Assembly: GCA_003165355.1 (NCBI GenBank)
Contig: PLTG01000065.1
Span: 1 to 41,114, forward strand
From: Candidatus Babelota bacterium
Lineage (GTDB): Bacteria; Babelota; Babeliae; Babelales; Babelaceae
Reading direction: 5' to 3'
DNA length: 41,114 bases
Made by a program: the position numbers and the translations under genes. Every line of letters begins with the position of its first letter. Position 1 is the first letter of the stretch. The notes below the pieces were generated by a model. It had not been told where the DNA came from, made no database searches, and saw only the letters and a program-made list of their open reading frames with translations. Positions 7,654-15,589 of the stretch are shown piece after piece.

Positions 7654-8328
7654 ATGTCATCAACAGGGTTACGCGTAAAAGAGTTATTGCGTGAAAAAGG
7701 GTGGACGACCAAGACATTGGCAGAAAAGACCGGTATGTCAGAAAGTTATCTTACGCATATTAAAAATGGCACGCGTCGTTGGAATGAAGATTCCTTGCGT
7801 AAATTAGCCAAGGCTTTTGAAGTTACCCCGATCGATCTTTTTGCGCAACAACGTCAACGTACTGATAATATTGAAAATCAGGTTACTATGCCTGAATCAA
7901 TCGACGTTCCTTTAAAGGTGCAGGTTGTTCCTGTGGTGAGTGAAATCCCTTCAAATCCATCTCCGTATAATAACCAGCTTATGCAGGTTACCAGCGGATG
8001 CAAAGATATGTTTATTCCTGTTTTAAACCGTGCTGATGTCTCTATGTTTGCCTTATTGGTTAACAGTAACCATCTTGCTCCGGTATTTGAAAAAGGGGAT
8101 GTTCTTATTATCTCTCCTGAAACCCGTACAACTTCTGGCAATATCGCTGCTGTTGAATATGGCACTGATGCTTTGATCAAAGGCATTATGAAAGTTACCT
8201 ACACTGAAGATTTTATTGTTCTTGAATCGTTGAACACGAAGCAGCCGCCATTGGCACTTATTCGTGGTAAAGATCATTTTAGAATTTTGGGTCGCGTTAT
8301 CGAGCGTCATCAGAAATTTGTTGACTAA
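7654..8328 (+). CDS. Xre-family regulator with a serine-less S24-like C-terminal domain
   Basis: Residues 5-63 form a Cro/CI helix-turn-helix: TTKTLAEKTGMSESYLTHIKNGTRRW. Residues 110-224 have the fold pattern of LexA/CI/UmuD (peptidase S24): VNSNHLAPVFEKGDVLI in place of the usual VxGDSMxPxxxxGD, and ALIKGIMK holding the lysine (Lys176). At the position of the catalytic serine there is His140, so self-cleavage by the Ser-Lys mechanism is not expected. The domain may act in dimerisation or sensing instead. The gene stands alone between its own promoter and a strong terminator. Target genes are unknown; the SOS-type umuDC genes are 5 kb away. Confidence 0.85.
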   Translation: MSSTGLRVKELLREKGWTTKTLAEKTGMSESYLTHIKNGTRRWNEDSLRKLAKAFEVTPIDLFAQQRQRTDNIENQVTMPESIDVPLKVQVVPVVSEIPSNPSPYNNQLMQVTSGCKDMFIPVLNRADVSMFALLVNSNHLAPVFEKGDVLIISPETRTTSGNIAAVEYGTDALIKGIMKVTYTEDFIVLESLNTKQPPLALIRGKDHFRILGRVIERHQKFVD

Positions 8329-8356
8329 GATCAGCTTTAATTTAGTTTTTATCTTT

Positions 8357-8380
8357 AAAGGCGCCATTCGGCGCCTTTTT
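8357..8380 (+). terminator. intrinsic terminator of the regulator gene
   Basis: AAAGGCGCC and GGCGCCTTT pair around the loop ATTC, followed by a T tract. Confidence 0.9.
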
Positions 8381-8466
8381 AGTGTCCTATTGATGCTATT
8401 GCTTGATTTAAAGATATCTCTGAATGTTATAATGAGAAGAGATTATAACTATGAGGGATATGAATT

Positions 8467-9687
8467 ATGGTCAAAAAATGTATAACATTACTTGCAATAA
8501 CGTTTTCGACACTATGTTCTCAAGAGGGCGAATGGTTTTCTCATAAGCGTACATTCTCCGAGCGCGAAGAAAGTCCAGAGAGCACGCCAGAGGGATCACA
8601 AGAAGAGCATGACGCCGCGCAGGCGGTAGCCCGGACATATAATGTTTCTATTGATGATATAGCGCAGAAAAAGAATCTTGATGTTGAAACGGTTACGCAG
8701 GCGCTTTTATGGATGAGTGAACATCCTTCAACTCCTATGCCCTCTACTCCCCTTAATTATACAAACGAAGATATTGAAGAGGCTGCGGAAAAGTACGCTA
8801 ACTATAAGGCTCAAAAAAGAGCTGCGTTACAGCAACTGAATAAACAAGAAATCATGCAGAAAACTGGTGTAACGCAAGAAGATATTGATGCTGCCTTTAC
8901 TTATTATGGATGGCACGCAGGGGGAGCGTTGCCAGAAACTAAGGAACGTATCGAGCAACTTGTCAAAAGTAATAAACAACGTGAAGAAACGAGACAAGAA
9001 TATATCAAGAAAAATAAGAAAGAGCTTGAGGCCTTAAATAAGAATAAAATTATGCAAGAGACTGGCGTAACGCAAGAAGATATTGATGCTGCCTTTACTT
9101 ATTATGGATGGCGCGGAGGGGGAGCGTTGCCAGAAACTAAGGAGCGTATTGAGCAACTTGTCAGAAGTAAAAAACGAGGCTCAGAAAGAAAACAAGAATA
9201 CCGAGAGGGAAACAGGAAAAAATTAGAAGCCTTGAATAAGAATCAAATTATACAAGAGACAGGGGCAACGCAAGAAGATGTTGATATGGCTTTTGATTAT
9301 TACCGGAGGAATCCTATGGGAGCGTTGCCAACAACTAAAGAGCGTATTGAACAACTTGCCAAAAAATACGAGGAGGAAAAAGGGAAATATGGGAAAAGCG
9401 CAGATAAAAAAAATAAAGAATTACAAGTGCTGGGTGTAAAGCTCGAGGAGTCTATGGCAGGAGTGGGTGAAAAAGATCTCAGCAAGATTGCTGCAGATGC
9501 AGGTGTTTCTGAAAAAACAGTTCTTAATGCGTTCAATATGCATAAAAAGAACCCGGTTCAGCCATTTCCTTTAGACGCAATTGGCCTTACAGACTTGGCC
9601 GAACAATGGAACCAGCACGTGCAAGTCAAAAAAAGAAAACAAAAAGAGGCGCACGCACAACGTATTAAGAAATGGAAATCATCTTAG
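8467..9687 (+). CDS. secreted protein with five HTH-like repeats
   Basis: A 406-residue protein with a signal peptide (cleavage near residue 18) and an acidic linker. It then carries five related units at about 62-94, 128-168, 194-234, 260-301 and 340-384, joined by charged helices. The unit reads I..xTGVTQEDIDAAF......GALPETKERIEQL. The last copy, IAADAGVSEKTVLNAFN, looks like the helix-turn-helix of LacI repressors (IAxxAGVSxxTVSRxLN), and the PETKERI segment matches the SxxTRxRV helix that follows it. Units 2 and 3 are almost identical in DNA (198-bp period), so they duplicated recently. Related units occur in three other secreted proteins here (25636-26460, 16504-17130, 31092-31556). DNA binding is inference. 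The ribosome binding site is GAGGG at 8453. Confidence 0.85.
   Translation: MVKKCITLLAITFSTLCSQEGEWFSHKRTFSEREESPESTPEGSQEEHDAAQAVARTYNVSIDDIAQKKNLDVETVTQALLWMSEHPSTPMPSTPLNYTNEDIEEAAEKYANYKAQKRAALQQLNKQEIMQKTGVTQEDIDAAFTYYGWHAGGALPETKERIEQLVKSNKQREETRQEYIKKNKKELEALNKNKIMQETGVTQEDIDAAFTYYGWRGGGALPETKERIEQLVRSKKRGSERKQEYREGNRKKLEALNKNQIIQETGATQEDVDMAFDYYRRNPMGALPTTKERIEQLAKKYEEEKGKYGKSADKKNKELQVLGVKLEESMAGVGEKDLSKIAADAGVSEKTVLNAFNMHKKNPVQPFPLDAIGLTDLAEQWNQHVQVKKRKQKEAHAQRIKKWKSS
8869..9164 (+). repeat. recent 198-bp internal tandem duplication
   Basis: The stretch beginning GTAACGCAAGAAGATATTGA at about 8868 recurs at about 9066 with only a few changes over roughly 95 bases, encoding units 2 and 3 of the HTH-like repeat protein. 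Much weaker DNA similarity to unit 4 shows that the array grew stepwise. Confidence 0.85.
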
Positions 9688-9689
9688 GA

Positions 9690-10016
9690 TTAAAAGAGGC
9701 GCTTAAATGCCCCTATAATACGCGTTGTGAGTACGTTTTCGGCAGTTTTTTCCATCTCTTGCAGGTTGCGTTGAGCCGCCTGCGCTACTTGGGGGTTATC
9801 TTTTTGTGATGCTAATTTCTCATACATACTTCGGGCGACAGAATTTTCCCCGGCGTGGCGGGCTTGATGCGCCACTTCCAGTTCATACGCCTGGACAGCA
9901 GCCATATCTTTGAAGGTTGTAATGCCGGTTTTCGGGTCATATCTCCAAGGCTTTTCAGCAGCAAAAAGAGATATGCTCGCAGTTGCAAAGATGGTGATAA
10001 CTATTTTTTGTCTCAC
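9690..10016 (-). CDS. small secreted protein, function unknown
   Basis: A 108-residue protein with a signal peptide (MRQKIVITIFATASISLFA, then AEKPW). The mature part is short, helical and Gln/Ala-rich: QARHAGENSVARSMYEKLASQ resembles a single TPR-like helix pair. It is convergent with the repeat protein and lies 7 bases after the gene 10024-10737, so the two form a leftward pair. Confidence 0.7.
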   Translation of the reverse strand: MRQKIVITIFATASISLFAAEKPWRYDPKTGITTFKDMAAVQAYELEVAHQARHAGENSVARSMYEKLASQKDNPQVAQAAQRNLQEMEKTAENVLTTRIIGAFKRLF

Positions 10017-10023
10017 GCTTATC

Positions 10024-10737
10024 TCACTTTTTTAATATTTGAAGATTTTTTATAGGTTTTGTATCTTCGAGCAAACTTTTAACTTCCTGCGCGAGCTGCT
10101 GAAAGCTTTGCAAAGAAGACGTTAAATGAGCTTGAGAATAAAGAAAGCGGGCTCGATGAACGGCATGGGGCAGGCTATCTTTATGAGTCAAAAAGGTTTT
10201 TGCTAGAAGGAGTGTGGTGCTCGGAGGCGCCTTGGGGATGATCACAAGCCGAGCTATTTCTTCAACCTCTCTGGTGCAGGCTATTTTTGTTGGGCCCTCT
10301 TTTATAAAGTGCTTAAGGGTGCGATTTATGGCATCATAAGGCAATGGTGGAATTTTATTTACCCAAGCATGTAAGCGCTCATGAACATGTAAGTAGTTAT
10401 TGCGAGGCTCTCTGAGGACATATAATCCCTTGTAGATAGCATTGCATCGAATATGTTGATGAAATAGGGAATCTCCAAACACATGGCCATAGCGATAACA
10501 TGACTCGACCAGAAGGAGATTGAGCTCTATGGAGCAAAATGATGCATCATGCGTGTTTAAAATATCTTGAACTTTCAAAATATCTAGGTCTGTTGGGGTT
10601 TGAAGAGCTAGAAAATCTTTTATTATCCGGGTAGCCTGATCATCTATTGGGTCCATTTCGAGGCAAAAAACAGGTAGGGTGGCGAAAAATAGGATTACGT
10701 ATAAAGTTGGCACAGGTATGCTCAAAAGGAGTTTCAT
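10024..10737 (-). CDS. secreted or membrane-anchored protein, function unknown
   Basis: A 237-residue protein with a hydrophobic N-terminal segment (residues 8-25) that fits a signal peptide. The rest is predominantly helical, with a cysteine pair (FCSIELNLLLVESC) and no motif I recognise. It is first in a two-gene leftward unit and is divergent from rpsF; the two promoters share about 120 bases. Confidence 0.7.
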   Translation of the reverse strand: MKLLLSIPVPTLYVILFFATLPVFCLEMDPIDDQATRIIKDFLALQTPTDLDILKVQDILNTHDASFCSIELNLLLVESCYRYGHVFGDSLFHQHIRCNAIYKGLYVLREPRNNYLHVHERLHAWVNKIPPLPYDAINRTLKHFIKEGPTKIACTREVEEIARLVIIPKAPPSTTLLLAKTFLTHKDSLPHAVHRARFLYSQAHLTSSLQSFQQLAQEVKSLLEDTKPIKNLQILKK

Positions 10738-10744
10738 GGCGTTC

Positions 10745-10772
10745 TTGAGGTTTTCTAAGGTTTTGGTATACT
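10745..10772 (+). promoter_or_regulatory. promoter of rpsF-rpsR
   Basis: TTGAGG (10745-10750), a 16-base spacer and TATACT (10767-10772). The start codon lies about 85 bases downstream, leaving a leader that contains two hairpins. Confidence 0.6.
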
Positions 10773-10832
10773 GTTAATTGTCAAAAAAACTAAAAAAGGC
10801 TGTATTTAAGGCTTTTTAGTGTAAAACAACAC

Positions 10833-10850
10833 TTCCATTTAGTAAAGGAA
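10833..10850 (+). promoter_or_regulatory. hairpin covering the rpsF ribosome binding site
   Basis: TTCC-A-TTT pairs with AAAGGAA (bulged A, short loop), so the Shine-Dalgarno AAAGGA is inside a stem. An upstream stem of CTAAAAA/TTTTTAG lies at about 10790-10819. Autoregulation of S6-S18 operons through the leader mRNA is known in many bacteria; the usual CCG loop is not obvious here. Confidence 0.4.
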
Positions 10851-10857
10851 TATCCCT

Positions 10858-11274
10858 ATGATGCGTTACGAGGTACTGTTTTTAGCAGTTCCGACCATCA
10901 CCTCAGACGAGGCGACTACCATTGAAACTCAGTGTGCAGCTCTTATTAAAAGCCACAAAGCATTTCTTATCTCTTTTGAGCGTTGGGGTAAATATTACCT
11001 CGCTTTTCAGGTAAGAAAGAATGATTATGGCGTATACTTCTTGGTCCGTTTTGAAGTAGAAGATAAAGATAAGCAACCATTGCTCGAAGCCTTAAAAACT
11101 TTCTTCGCGGTTAAATATAATGAATTGGTTATGCGTTTTGTGGTCACTGCCCTTGGCGAAAATGGTGCTTTAGAGTACCACCGCCCAGAGTCACTTGATA
11201 GTGCTCCTTCACGCGAATACAATAATTCATACAACAGAGAATCTTCTGATGAAGCTTCTTTAGACCTAGAATAA
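10858..11274 (+). CDS. rpsF: 30S ribosomal protein S6
   Basis: S6 sits in the platform of the small subunit and binds 16S rRNA as a heterodimer with S18. The 138-residue protein begins MMRYEVLFLAVPTIT, the usual first strand, followed by the ferredoxin-like fold with FERWGKYYLAFQVRKNDYGVYFLVRF matching the family's central region. A Ser/Asn/Glu-rich tail of about 25 residues is longer than in E. coli before glutamylation. The gene order rpsF-rpsR, 19 bases apart, supports the call. No ssb gene lies between them. Confidence 0.93.
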   Translation: MMRYEVLFLAVPTITSDEATTIETQCAALIKSHKAFLISFERWGKYYLAFQVRKNDYGVYFLVRFEVEDKDKQPLLEALKTFFAVKYNELVMRFVVTALGENGALEYHRPESLDSAPSREYNNSYNRESSDEASLDLE

Positions 11275-11293
11275 AGAAAGTTAAGGATTTATT

Positions 11294-11569
11294 ATGTCAA
11301 AATTAAAAATTAGTGGTCGTCTTTTAAAAAAAAGAACACGTAAAAGTGGTTTCACTGCTGCAAAACGTTGCCGTTTTTCTTGTGGTGAGCTTCCAGAATC
11401 AGCTATTGATTATAAAAACGTAGATTTATTGAAAAGCTTTTTAACAGAGCGTGGTAAAATTTTACCATCACGCATCTCTGGTAATGCAGCTTACTACCAA
11501 CGTGCAGTTTCGCGCGAGATCCGCAAGGCTCGCACCATGGCATTGTTGCCGTACTCACAAAACTACTAA
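11294..11569 (+). CDS. rpsR: 30S ribosomal protein S18
   Basis: A 91-residue protein with a basic N-terminus, the KRCRFSCG segment, [26 protein letters not shown] and the conserved terminus [18 protein letters not shown]. It is the binding partner of S6 and follows rpsF directly. A strong terminator follows the stop codon. Confidence 0.95.
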   Translation: MSKLKISGRLLKKRTRKSGFTAAKRCRFSCGELPESAIDYKNVDLLKSFLTERGKILPSRISGNAAYYQRAVSREIRKARTMALLPYSQNY

Positions 11570-11576
11570 AAAGTTT

Positions 11577-11605
11577 AAAGCCCGCCTTAAAAAGCGGGCT
11601 TTTTT
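11577..11605. terminator. bidirectional terminator between rpsR and the F-box protein gene
   Basis: AAAGCCCGC and GCGGGCTTT form a 9-bp stem around CTTAAAAA, followed by T residues. It lies between two convergent genes. Confidence 0.9.
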
Positions 11606-11612
11606 ATGTTAA

Positions 11613-12656
11613 TTAGTTAGTTATGTACTTTAAAGACATTTTGTAAGACGGTGGGATATTTATCTGCTGTGCAAGAAGTGTCGTTGCAACTGGCTGATAG
11701 GTCAGACGATTATTTCCTAACTTTATCCAAGGTATCGGTCTGGCGGTAACTATTTCTATGTGTCGGGGTAGCTGGCTGATAAAATTATCTGCGACATTTA
11801 ATGTTGATCGTACATGCAGTATATTATTCTGACCCGGTTCACTTGGTAATGTTAAAAGGCTCGCATGTGTGCAAGTAAAAAATTGTGGAAAGAAAAGCCA
11901 GATTGATCGGGGAATGAGCTTCAATGGGCTGCGTTGAGCGCCATTGTGCAGGGATATTTCATTTTCATTATCCCAATATATACCAAAAGTATCTTCATGT
12001 TCATATTCTTCATTCTCAATTCCCAATTCGTCCAAAAAACGTCCTTGTAATTCAGCTTCAACTTCATTTTCCCAAGCATCTATCTGTTCCTGAGTAAAAG
12101 GAGGTATAGCTTTTAAGTAACGCATTGCCTTAGCCAAGCTTATCTTTAAGACGTAAGGGTGATTCTCTTCATGGGGATACATATTTTCAGGTTTTTCCAG
12201 CAAATCGGCATCAAAAAGAAAACCTAATCCGTGATTTTTCAAATCTTCTCTGGTTAACACATAATCATCATTGAAAATATCGAGTGCTTGAAAAGGGGAT
12301 ATATAGAGTCTATATTCTTCCGGATCATTATTCAGGATAATGGTCACATCGAAGTTCTCGCGCAAAAAAGCGTCGACAGCATTTTTTTGTATCTCGATTG
12401 TTTGTCCTAAGAGATTATTCGGGAGCCCTAGGTTGCCGATTAGCTTACGTAAGACAAAATTTGTAGCGTTAGCTCCATTTATTTTGCTCGTTGCTGCATA
12501 GTTGCTTAAATCTTTAACGCTCATATCTTTGAATATTGCGTAGGACATTTCTAAGGGGATATTTTCTATAGGCGCATTGCCTGTTTGATGCTGCTCAGCC
12601 GCCTGGAGCGACACAAAAGCCGCTATTGCGGCTAAAATAGTTAATTTTTTATTCAT
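11613..12656 (-). CDS. secreted F-box-like protein
   Basis: A 347-residue protein with a clear signal peptide (MNKKLTILAAIAAFVSLQA, then AE). Directly after it, residues 31-70 read IENIPLEMSYAIFKDMSVKDLSNYAATSKI, which follows the F-box pattern (LPxE, hydrophobic helix, xxDLxxxxxxS). The remainder is acidic and contains no LRR or other substrate-binding repeat that I can identify, although segments such as WLFFPQFFTCTHASLLTLP hint at irregular leucine-rich turns. F-box proteins recruit Skp1 to SCF ubiquitin ligases in eukaryotes. Monocistronic and leftward; export and host action are inferred. Confidence 0.75.
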   Translation of the reverse strand: MNKKLTILAAIAAFVSLQAAEQHQTGNAPIENIPLEMSYAIFKDMSVKDLSNYAATSKINGANATNFVLRKLIGNLGLPNNLLGQTIEIQKNAVDAFLRENFDVTIILNNDPEEYRLYISPFQALDIFNDDYVLTREDLKNHGLGFLFDADLLEKPENMYPHEENHPYVLKISLAKAMRYLKAIPPFTQEQIDAWENEVEAELQGRFLDELGIENEEYEHEDTFGIYWDNENEISLHNGAQRSPLKLIPRSIWLFFPQFFTCTHASLLTLPSEPGQNNILHVRSTLNVADNFISQLPRHIEIVTARPIPWIKLGNNRLTYQPVATTLLAQQINIPPSYKMSLKYITN

Positions 12657-12786
12657 TACGGTCCTTTTATACTATTTATTTAGTTTCTATAAAAAGTATA
12701 GCTATTTTGCCTTAATTAAAGCAACAGTTTATAAAAAATATAAAGTCATTATATATATTTAAAAGTAGAGTTTTTACCCCATTTCA

Positions 12787-12816
12787 TGTCTTTATTACCC
12801 AAAATAGGGGTATACT
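12787..12816 (+). promoter_or_regulatory. promoter and possible operator of the umuDC operon
   Basis: TGTCTT (12787-12792), an 18-base spacer and TATACT (12811-12816) precede a strong ribosome binding site AGGAGGG (12839-12845). Copies of TACCC(C) face GGGGTA across the promoter (12775-12780, 12796-12800 and 12807-12812), which makes it a possible repressor site. No CTG-N10-CAG or GAAC-N4-GTTC LexA box is seen. Confidence 0.5.
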
Positions 12817-12849
12817 AGAGGCAGGGATGAGTTTTTTTAGGAGGGATTT

Positions 12850-13350
12850 ATGAAAAAAATATTATTTTGTACCGCAATTGTATTGTTTGGGGCGTCTGCG
12901 CGTGTCCAGGCTGTTACCAATGACGACGCCTTGTCTGTTATCATGTCGCATGAGTTCACTGAGTGGGGAAAATTGAGGATTTTGTGGGTTTATAAAGATG
13001 CGGGCGTAAAGCTCGATGAAATCCAGGAAGGGAGACATCCCCTTTCTCGGCATTTTTCACCGCTAGGTCTTCTCAAGATGAGAAGTGCTATGCATACATC
13101 TGACGACCACATAATTGATGCCGCAGTTTGTGCAAAATTGGCACGTCAAGAGGATGCGCTTTATAAAGTTCTCGACAAGTATTATAAAACTGATAAACCG
13201 GCAATCTTTGGGTATACCGTAACAGAGTTTAAAATTTTCAAAAAAATACTAGAACTTGAAGCTGATACGGCAGAGGGTCTGGAAAATGCCCTCAATAAAT
13301 ATATGCTATATTTAGAAGAAAGTGCTAAAGGTAGTCTATTACATCAATGA
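12850..13350 (+). CDS. secreted protein of unknown function, first gene of the umuDC operon
   Basis: A 166-residue protein with a signal peptide (MKKILFCTAIVLFGASARVQA). The mature part is helical, with no family I recognise; DDALSVIMSHEFTEWGKLRILWVYKDAGVKLDEI is its most regular segment. Its stop overlaps the umuD start by 4 bases (ATGA), so an exported protein and a DNA-damage response gene are translationally coupled, which is an odd pairing. It is preceded by its own promoter and strong ribosome binding site. Confidence 0.8.
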   Translation: MKKILFCTAIVLFGASARVQAVTNDDALSVIMSHEFTEWGKLRILWVYKDAGVKLDEIQEGRHPLSRHFSPLGLLKMRSAMHTSDDHIIDAAVCAKLARQEDALYKVLDKYYKTDKPAIFGYTVTEFKIFKKILELEADTAEGLENALNKYMLYLEESAKGSLLHQ

Positions 13351-13736
13351 CAAAAATACCATTTTTTATCACATCAGCATCTGCCGGTTTTCCTTCGCCA
13401 GCCCAAGATTTTGCCGAATCACCCCTCGATCTTAACCGCTATCTCATACAACACCCGGCAGCAACATTTTTAATCCGCGTCACGGGCGATTCGATGGTCG
13501 ACGCAGGCATACATGACGGCGATATCCTTGTGGTCGATCGAGCGCACATAGTAACAAACAACTGCGTGGTAGTTGCTGTTCTTGATGGAGAATTTACCAT
13601 AAAACGGTATTGCCAAGAGAATGGCAAGATTATTTTAAAGCCAGCAAATAAAAACTACCAAGATATAGAGGTCGCTCCTGACAGAGATTTTGAAATCTGG
13701 GGAATGGTCACCTATGCACTACACAAAGTACTTTAA
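13347..13736 (+). CDS. umuD: UmuD-type self-cleaving polymerase V subunit
   Basis: UmuD is processed with the help of RecA filaments to UmuD', which joins UmuC to form the translesion polymerase Pol V. The 129-residue protein has the expected cleavage site Ala13-Gly14 (SAGFPSP), the catalytic serine Ser49 in VTGDSM and the lysine Lys86 in FTIKRY, 37 residues apart as in E. coli UmuD. All key residues are therefore intact, in contrast to the S24-like domain of the regulator at 7654-8328. It overlaps the upstream gene by 4 bases and umuC by one (TAATG). Confidence 0.93.
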   Translation: MTKIPFFITSASAGFPSPAQDFAESPLDLNRYLIQHPAATFLIRVTGDSMVDAGIHDGDILVVDRAHIVTNNCVVVAVLDGEFTIKRYCQENGKIILKPANKNYQDIEVAPDRDFEIWGMVTYALHKVL

Positions 13737-14989
13737 TGTTTGCACTTGTTGATTGTAATAATTTCTTTGTTTCCTGCGAACGTATCTTTAATCCGCGCCT
13801 GAAAAACAGACCCGTTGTCGTTCTTTCCAATAACGATGGGTGCATTATAGCCCGCTCGGCAGAAGCAAAAAAGCTCGGCATCCCTATGGGAGCACCGCTT
13901 CATCAGTACAAAGCGTTATTGGAGCACCATAATGTTACGGTACTTTCAGCAAATTTTGGGTTATACGGCGATATATCAGGCCGGGTGATGGAGACATTAG
14001 CACACTGTATTGAAGATCTGGAAATCTACTCGATAGACGAGGCTTTTCTGAATTTTGCCGGGCATACAGATCTGCATGAACTGAGTGTGAGTATACGTGA
14101 AAAGGTGCTTCGTTGGGTAGGCGTACCTGTCTCTGTGGGCGTAGCGCCCACTAAAACGCTGGCAAAGCTGGCAAATAGCATCGCTAAAAAATCGCAAACA
14201 GGCGTCTGCGTAATCGATAATCTTGAAGAGTTTCATAAGACGAGTATGCCCACTATCCCCGTTCAGGATGTCTGGGGCATCGGTAGCAGGTCTGCTAAAA
14301 TGCTACGTGGTTATGGCATATGGACAGCTGCAGATTTAATGCGTGCAGATGACAGGTGGCTACGGAAAAAGCTTACTATCAAGGGGTTGCAGACAGCGTG
14401 GGAGCTGCGTGGGGTGGCTTGCTTAAAGATAGAAGAGGTTCAAGAATCGAGCAAAAGTATTATCTGTTCCCGCTCTTTTGGGCAGCGTATTACCTCGCTG
14501 GCGCACATAAAAGAGGCCGTTGCTGAGTATGTAACCCGTGCGGCAGGTCGATTACGCGCTCAGAAGATGTCTGTCGGTAGCATCGTGGTCTATATAACCA
14601 CCAGTAAGTTTATCCAAGAGCGGTACGCCCAAAGTATCACTATAACGTTACCCGTCGCTACCGATTATACGCCCTATTTGATTCAGCATGCATTGGCCGC
14701 TGTTCAGAAAATATATGTTCAGGGTTATGAATACAAAAAGGCCGGGGTTATGCTTATGGGGCTTACGCCCAAGGCTGAAAAGCAGTATACGCTCTTTTCA
14801 AGTCTGCCCGTTACGGAGCAGGTGTCTGATGATCTTATGAAGACCGTTGATGCGATTAACCGTAAATGGGGACAGTCGATGGTGCATTTTGCTGCCACTG
14901 GAATAGAGAAAAATTGGAAAGTTAAAAGCGAGCGGAAAAGCCCCGCTTATACGACCTGCTGGGACGAGCTTTTGAGCATAAAGATATAG
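13736..14989 (+). CDS. umuC: Y-family DNA polymerase V catalytic subunit UmuC
   Basis: UmuC carries out error-prone synthesis across DNA lesions. The 417-residue length is normal. The catalytic carboxylates are Asp6 (ALVDCNNFF), Asp101 and Glu102 (YSIDEAF). The fingers motif VVVLSNNDGCIIARS, the helix-hairpin-helix region VWGIGSRSAKMLRGYG and the C-terminal TTCWDELLSIKI, with the conserved TxxWD, are all present. It ends at a hairpin shared with the convergent gene. A decayed copy of its last codons lies 1.2 kb downstream (16222-16272). Confidence 0.95.
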   Translation: MFALVDCNNFFVSCERIFNPRLKNRPVVVLSNNDGCIIARSAEAKKLGIPMGAPLHQYKALLEHHNVTVLSANFGLYGDISGRVMETLAHCIEDLEIYSIDEAFLNFAGHTDLHELSVSIREKVLRWVGVPVSVGVAPTKTLAKLANSIAKKSQTGVCVIDNLEEFHKTSMPTIPVQDVWGIGSRSAKMLRGYGIWTAADLMRADDRWLRKKLTIKGLQTAWELRGVACLKIEEVQESSKSIICSRSFGQRITSLAHIKEAVAEYVTRAAGRLRAQKMSVGSIVVYITTSKFIQERYAQSITITLPVATDYTPYLIQHALAAVQKIYVQGYEYKKAGVMLMGLTPKAEKQYTLFSSLPVTEQVSDDLMKTVDAINRKWGQSMVHFAATGIEKNWKVKSERKSPAYTTCWDELLSIKI

Positions 14990-15000
14990 TTTTTATATCT
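14982..15000. terminator. bidirectional hairpin overlapping two stop codons
   Basis: AGATATA and TATATCT pair around GTTTT. The umuC stop and the stop of the convergent gene both lie within it. Confidence 0.55.
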
Positions 15001-15451
15001 GGGTATTTTTTTTTCTAGGGATGAAGCTATTGACCAGCTTATGCGCGACGATTGCTCCTAGTATTTGAATGCAAGCTTCTGAGGCCTCTCGTTCGCGATA
15101 AAAGGGGGTGATTCTTGATTGTTCGATCATATTCTCAACAGCAGGAACTACTTTAAAACCTATAATACATGAGCCCAATGGGTACGACAAAAACCAATCA
15201 ACTCTATTTTGCGATTCGGTGATCTCTTCATCATCTCTGCTGGCTTTGATGATCTGAACCATAGCATAGGGGAAAAGTTTATGTGCAACACCTCCGGTGA
15301 AGCCTATTGCAAAATGGGTGCCGTAATGCTTACAGATTTGAGTTAAGGTGCGTTCTGGTTTTGTTTCGGCTGCTAAGCGTAATGGCATTGATGCAAATGC
15401 AGTGATTGTGAGCGCGCCAAAGATGATTTTAGAAAATAGCTGTTTTTGCAT
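14993..15451 (-). CDS. small secreted or membrane protein, function unknown
   Basis: A 152-residue protein with signal peptide (MQKQLFSKIIFGALTITAFASM, cleavage near LAAE). Later hydrophobic segments (HFAIGFTGGVAHKLFPYAMV, YPLGSCIIGFKVV, CIQILGAIVAHKLV) suggest membrane insertion. The first 10 residues (MQKxLFSKI) are nearly the same as those of the next gene on this strand, and the last 40 residues are conserved in a pseudogene at 16278-16406. This shows a locally duplicating family. Confidence 0.75.
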   Translation of the reverse strand: MQKQLFSKIIFGALTITAFASMPLRLAAETKPERTLTQICKHYGTHFAIGFTGGVAHKLFPYAMVQIIKASRDDEEITESQNRVDWFLSYPLGSCIIGFKVVPAVENMIEQSRITPFYREREASEACIQILGAIVAHKLVNSFIPRKKNTQI

Positions 15452-15589
15452 AATTATATTCTTTTTTAGTTATTATTTAATAATATTATATTGATATTAT
15501 GCCATTTATAATAAAAAAGTGAATATGCAGCGTGAAATATCGAACTGATATTATGAAAAGAACGGCACGTCGCAATTGATCTTATTGGG

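Noticed and set aside
8467-9687. TAL-effector-like repeats
   Set aside because: TALE repeats are 33-35 residues with a variable diresidue at 12-13; the units here have periods of about 66 residues with charged linkers and look like HTH units instead.
12657-12849. LexA-type SOS box upstream of umuDC
   Set aside because: No CTG-N10-CAG or GAAC-N4-GTTC match was found; only the TACCC(C)/GGGGTA repeats are reported.
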